The translations under genes and the position numbers were made by a program. This document shows positions 60,649 through 64,000 of a stretch of 64,000 nucleotides of DNA, one piece after another; the stretch's first letter is position 1, and every line of letters begins with the position of its first letter. Below the pieces are notes generated by a model, which saw only the letters and a program-made list of their open reading frames with translations, ran no database searches and was not told the origin of the DNA. Origin of the DNA: UBA1444 sp964601085 (lineage in GTDB: Bacteria; Bacillota; Negativicutes; UBA1444); contig CAZRLN010000001.1 of NCBI GenBank assembly GCA_964601085.1, forward strand, positions 62,001 through 126,000, given 5' to 3'.

Positions 60649-61524
60649 ATGACATTTCAGGAAATTATTCTGACGCTGCAAAAGTTTTGGTCCGGCCAGA
60701 ACTGTATCATCCAGCAGCCCTATGACGTGGAGAAAGGCGCAGGTACGATGAATCCGGCGACTTTTCTTCGGGCGCTGGGCCCGGAGCCTTGGAACGTGGC
60801 ATATGTCGAACCGTCGCGCCGTCCGGCGGACGGCCGTTATGGCGACAACCCCAACCGTTTGTTCCAGCATCATCAGTATCAGGTGGTCATGAAACCATCG
60901 CCTTTGAATATTCAGGAGCTCTATTTGGAAAGTCTGGCGCAGCTCGGAATCAAAGCGGCCGAACATGACATCCGCTTTGTGGAGGACAACTGGGAATCAC
61001 CGACGTTGGGCGCTTGGGGACTGGGCTGGGAAGTATGGCTGGATGGAATGGAGATCACTCAGTTCACGTATTTCCAACAAGTGGGCAGTATTGACGTGAA
61101 GCCGGTCGCCGTCGAGATAACATATGGTCTGGAACGTTTGTCCATGTATATTCAGGGAAAAGAAAACGTGTTTGATATTGAATGGGTCAATGGCATTACC
61201 TATGGTGACGTGTTCCATCGCAACGAAGTCGAACAGTCATACTACAATTTTGAAATTGCGGATACGGACATGCTGTTCCATTTGTTCGACATGTATGAGA
61301 AGGAAGCGGTCCGGGTTGTTGATCTGGGGTATGTGTTGCCGGCCTACGATTATGTTTTGAAATGCAGCCACACGTTTAATCTGCTGAATTCCCGGGGGGC
61401 CATCAGCGTCAGCGAACGCACGGCGTTTATCGGCAGGGTGCGGAATTTGGCCCGCCTCTGTGCGCAGGGATATTTGGCGCAGCGCGAAAAATTGGGATAT
61501 CCTCTCCTGAAGGGGGCGAAATAA
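60649..61524 (+). CDS. glyQ: Glycyl-tRNA synthetase alpha subunit
   Basis: 291 residues, family length. TFQEIILTLQKFWSGQNCIIQQPYD, GAGTMNPATFLRALGPEPWN and AYVEPSRRPADGRYG are diagnostic, seen here in pieces. Catalytic core of the bacterial alpha2beta2 enzyme. AAGGAGG before the ATG. Confidence 0.98.
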   Translation: MTFQEIILTLQKFWSGQNCIIQQPYDVEKGAGTMNPATFLRALGPEPWNVAYVEPSRRPADGRYGDNPNRLFQHHQYQVVMKPSPLNIQELYLESLAQLGIKAAEHDIRFVEDNWESPTLGAWGLGWEVWLDGMEITQFTYFQQVGSIDVKPVAVEITYGLERLSMYIQGKENVFDIEWVNGITYGDVFHRNEVEQSYYNFEIADTDMLFHLFDMYEKEAVRVVDLGYVLPAYDYVLKCSHTFNLLNSRGAISVSERTAFIGRVRNLARLCAQGYLAQREKLGYPLLKGAK

Positions 61525-61525
61525 C

Positions 61526-63589
61526 ATGGCAAAAGATTTGTTGTTTGAGATTGGAACGGAAGAGATTCCGGCACGGTTCATGCCTGGCGCGTTGACGCAA
61601 TTTGCCGATTTGGCCCGAAAGGCGCTGGTGGATAGACGAATCGCCTATGGAACGTTGAAAACGCTGGGGACGCCTCGGCGGTTGGCCTTGATTGTTACGG
61701 ATGTCGCCGAGGAGCAGGCGGATCAAACGACGAAGAAAAAAGGACCGTCGTTGAAACTGGCGTATGATGCAGCGGGAAAACCGAGCAAAGCAGTGGAGGG
61801 GTTCGCACGCGGCGCGGGAATCCCCGTTGCTGATTTGATCAAGGAGGACGGTTATGTTTATGCGGAAATTCATGATGCAGGCAGGCCGGTAGCCGGTTTG
61901 TTGCCGGATTTATTGCTTAGTCTGGCGGAATCGTTGAACTTTCCCAAAAATATGCGTTGGGGCGATCGTGATCTGAAGTTTGTTCGTCCGATTCACTGGT
62001 TGGTCGCTTTGTTTGGCGCGGATGTCGTTCCCATGGAGATGGCGGGTATCCAGTCTGGCCGTATCAGCCGGGGACATCGGGTTCTGGGAGCGGGGGCTGT
62101 AGCTGTTTCGACAGCGGCGGATTACGTTTCACAAATGCGGGCTAATTTTGTCATTGTGGATCAAGAAGAGCGCCGCGCGTTGATTCGCAGCCAAGTGGAA
62201 GCATTGGCGGTGGCTCAGGGCGGAACGGCAACCATCGACGCCGAACTTTTGGAAGAAGTGTTATTTTTAGTTGAATATCCGACCGCATTATGCGGGCGGT
62301 TTGAAGAAAAGTATCTTGATTTGCCGCCGGATGCCATTATTACGCCGATGCGCGAACATCAACGTTATTTTCCGGTATTCAGCGCGGAAGGAAAGCTGTA
62401 CCCGGTGTTTATTACAGTGCGAAATGGTGGAACGGAGTTTATCGATAATGTCCGGCATGGTAACGAAAGGGTACTGCGGGCCCGGTTGGCTGACGCACGG
62501 TTCTTTTATGACGAGGACCGCAAGGCGCCCTTGGGCGAGCGTGTGGAAAAACTAAAAACGATCGTATTTCAGGAAGGCCTTGGCACCATGTACGACAAAG
62601 CGCAACGCCTCAAAAGATTGTCGGCGGCAATCGCCGGGCAAATGGGCGTGGCCGCTTCGGAACTGCCGATGGTGGAACGCGCGGCGGAACTGGCGAAAGC
62701 CGACCTGGTGACCGGAATGGTCTGTGAGTTTACGGAACTGCAGGGGGTTATGGGGGAGGAATATGCCCGCCTATCCGGAGAATCCCCGACAGTGGCCAAA
62801 GCAATTTTTGAACATTATCTGCCACGGTTTGCCGGAGATATTTTGCCAGGGACTGCTGCCGGACGGGCTGTTGCCATTGCCGACAAATTGGATAATATCG
62901 TTACCACTTTTAGCCGGGGACTTGTTCCTACCGGTTCCCAGGATCCTTATGCCTTGCGGCGGCAGGCTCTTGGGGTAGTGAACATTCTCATTGATGGGAA
63001 AATATCCTTGTCACTGGCGGCTATGGCGAAGAACGCCATGGAGCTGGCTGGATTGATGGACCCAAGCAAACAACAGCAGGTGCTGGATAGCTTTAAGGAG
63101 TTTTTCCGTTTGCGTCTGAAGAACGTGTTGGGAGACGCCGGCGTTCGGTATGATGTTATCGATGCTCTGTTGGCGACCGAAACGGATGACATTTATGACG
63201 CCTGGCTGCGGGCGAAGGCGATGGCTTCCCCGGAAGGGATCGCTGCGATGGAACGGGCTGTCGAAGCTTTCACCCGTGCAGTCAATCTTGCCGGCAAGAC
63301 GGAATGCGAAACGATTGAGGAGTCCTTGTTTGAGACTGCTGCGGAAACAGCTCTGTATCAAGCTAGCCAAGCCGCTAAAACAAAGATTGACGGCGCTGTG
63401 CAGTCTCGGGCGTATCTGGAGGCATTACAGATTGTTGCTGAACTGGCTGAACCGATTGATGCCTTTTTTGCCGCCGTGATGGTTATGGTCGATGATGCCA
63501 GGGTACGGGATAATCGGTTGGCGTTGCTGCGAAGCATCAGTTCTCTCACGCGGACAATCGCCGACTTCAGCAAAATTGTGCCGCAATAG
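61526..63589 (+). CDS. glyS: Glycyl-tRNA synthetase beta subunit
   Basis: 687 residues. LLFEIGTEEIPARFMPGAL, PKNMRWGDRDLKFVRPIHWLV and FVIVDQEERRALI are typical; a C-terminal HD/anticodon-binding part follows. Starts one base after the glyQ stop, same transcript under the T-box. Confidence 0.98.
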   Translation: MAKDLLFEIGTEEIPARFMPGALTQFADLARKALVDRRIAYGTLKTLGTPRRLALIVTDVAEEQADQTTKKKGPSLKLAYDAAGKPSKAVEGFARGAGIPVADLIKEDGYVYAEIHDAGRPVAGLLPDLLLSLAESLNFPKNMRWGDRDLKFVRPIHWLVALFGADVVPMEMAGIQSGRISRGHRVLGAGAVAVSTAADYVSQMRANFVIVDQEERRALIRSQVEALAVAQGGTATIDAELLEEVLFLVEYPTALCGRFEEKYLDLPPDAIITPMREHQRYFPVFSAEGKLYPVFITVRNGGTEFIDNVRHGNERVLRARLADARFFYDEDRKAPLGERVEKLKTIVFQEGLGTMYDKAQRLKRLSAAIAGQMGVAASELPMVERAAELAKADLVTGMVCEFTELQGVMGEEYARLSGESPTVAKAIFEHYLPRFAGDILPGTAAGRAVAIADKLDNIVTTFSRGLVPTGSQDPYALRRQALGVVNILIDGKISLSLAAMAKNAMELAGLMDPSKQQQVLDSFKEFFRLRLKNVLGDAGVRYDVIDALLATETDDIYDAWLRAKAMASPEGIAAMERAVEAFTRAVNLAGKTECETIEESLFETAAETALYQASQAAKTKIDGAVQSRAYLEALQIVAELAEPIDAFFAAVMVMVDDARVRDNRLALLRSISSLTRTIADFSKIVPQ

Positions 63590-63644
63590 GCGGATAGTTT
63601 TCTTGGCAAGGGTTTCAATTCACTAACATGATTACATCTTTTGA

Positions 63645-63678
63645 CCGGAGTCGAGCGTTTCAACTCCGGCCTTTTTTT
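63645..63678 (+). terminator. Intrinsic terminator after glyS
   Basis: CCGGAGT and ACTCCGG pair around an 11-nt loop, then CC and seven T. Confidence 0.9.
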
Positions 63679-63722
63679 GCCGCGAGGTGAAGCGTGAAAA
63701 AGTATGTGAAATAAATAATTAA

Positions 63723-63762
63723 AATATTTGCCAATATAGCATATGCTATATTGGCAAATATT
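63723..63762. promoter_or_regulatory. Perfect 40-bp palindrome upstream of the PEP-synthase-like gene
   Basis: The two 20-nt halves are exact reverse complements with no loop (centre GCAT|ATGC at 63742/63743). It includes TTGCCAATATAGCAT and its mirror. The right half overlaps a possible -35 (TTGGCA 63751-63756). Form suggests an operator for a dimeric or tetrameric regulator rather than a terminator, since no T run follows. Confidence 0.8.
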
Positions 63763-63779
63763 CGTATATATGATAACAT
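63751..63779 (+). promoter_or_regulatory. Possible promoter overlapping the palindrome
   Basis: TTGGCA, 17 nt, TAACAT (63774-63779). Moderate match. Occupancy of the palindrome would block the -35. Confidence 0.45.
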
Positions 63780-63807
63780 TAAAAACGACAATAATTTAGG
63801 AGGCGGT

Positions 63808-64000
63808 ATGGTGATCGACAAGCATGCGGAAGATCAATGGGTATTGTGGTTTGATAATATCAACAGGGAAGATGTAGCTGTTGTTGGCGGTAAATCGGCA
63901 TCATTGGGCGAAATGACTTCCAGCACCGGAGTTCCGGTTCCTTATGGTTTCGCTACTACAGCTCAGGCCTATCGCGCCTTTCTTAAAGAAACAGGCTTGG
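63808..64000 (+). CDS. ppsA: PEP synthase-like protein, 3' end cut by the window
   Basis: Only 64 codons are in the window. AGGAGG precedes ATG 63808 (GTG 63811 equally possible). WVLWFDNINREDVAVVGGKSASLGEMT and VPVPYGFATTAQAYRAFL are the PPDK_N start of pyruvate, water dikinase rather than pyruvate phosphate dikinase, which opens differently. It would make PEP from pyruvate. Later phosphohistidine and PEP-binding domains are outside the window, so a related PEP-utilising enzyme is possible. Confidence 0.8.
   Translation, partial: MVIDKHAEDQWVLWFDNINREDVAVVGGKSASLGEMTSSTGVPVPYGFATTAQAYRAFLKETGL

Noticed and set aside
63808..64000. Pyruvate phosphate dikinase (ppdK) start
   Set aside because: The visible start (WVLWFDNI...VGGKSASLGEMT) matches PEP synthase-type openings; ppdK starts with a different glycine-rich stretch after KYVYxF.
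1..64000. CRISPR arrays, insertion sequences, integrase or attachment sites, tRNA or rRNA genes
   Set aside because: No regularly spaced repeats, transposase or integrase frames, or tRNA-like cloverleaf sequences were seen.

Overview
The window looks like a chromosomal segment of an outer-membrane-bearing Firmicute (Negativicutes, Sporomusa-like). The housekeeping order rpsU-yqeY-nfeD-floA...pgpH-ybeY-cdd-era-recO-glyQ-glyS is a Firmicutes arrangement, expressed from AGGAGG-type ribosome sites with many GTG/TTG starts. Yet at 26.2 kb there is a POTRA/beta-barrel outer-membrane protein with the RGF motif of two-partner-secretion transporters. A gene with an in-frame UGA followed by a UGC codon suggests the organism also makes selenoproteins. 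The host assignment is inference from gene content.

Region 1 (1-26.2 kb, all + except one small gene) is a Wzx/Wzy-type surface polysaccharide locus. It holds a chain-length protein, a degenerate tyrosine-kinase homologue, flippase, polymerase, five glycosyltransferases including the initiating PglC-like phosphosugar transferase, and sugar-nucleotide genes. PglF-, PglE- and PglD-like enzymes point to a UDP-diacetylbacillosamine-type sugar, and TviB/TviC-like enzymes to UDP-GalNAcA. The middle carries tandem GNAT and tandem FemAB-like genes. The distal end carries carrier protein, adenylation enzyme, formyltransferase, second carrier protein and KAS III-like synthase: an NRPS/fatty-acid-like module that probably makes an unusual acyl or formyl-aminoacyl decoration. 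A PilZ-like gene lies antisense at 20 kb.

Region 2 (26.2-31.2 kb) has the outer-membrane barrel and two secreted beta-helix proteins, tandem paralogues of a membrane-anchored copy at 8.8 kb; they may process or bind the polymer.

Region 3 (31.2-39.3 kb) is signalling and metabolism: a minus-strand operon (MGDG-synthase-like glycosyltransferase, PAS-PAS-GGDEF-EAL protein, L-lactate permease), then YbjN, REC-HDOD and degenerate EAL-HDOD proteins.

Region 4 (39.3-47.9 kb) is amino-acid metabolism: alanine dehydrogenase behind a sigma-54 promoter, a TyrR-like sigma-54 activator, then a tandem glycine riboswitch and terminator ahead of gcvT-gcvH-gcvPA-gcvPB-lipM.

Region 5 (47.9-64 kb) is the conserved rpsU-to-recO block, a response regulator with a C-terminal STAS-like region, a previously hidden candidate selenoprotein on the minus strand (59920-60222), a glycyl T-box leader with glyQS, and the start of a PEP-synthase-like gene preceded by a perfect 40-bp palindrome. 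No rRNA, tRNA, insertion sequence or CRISPR array was seen.
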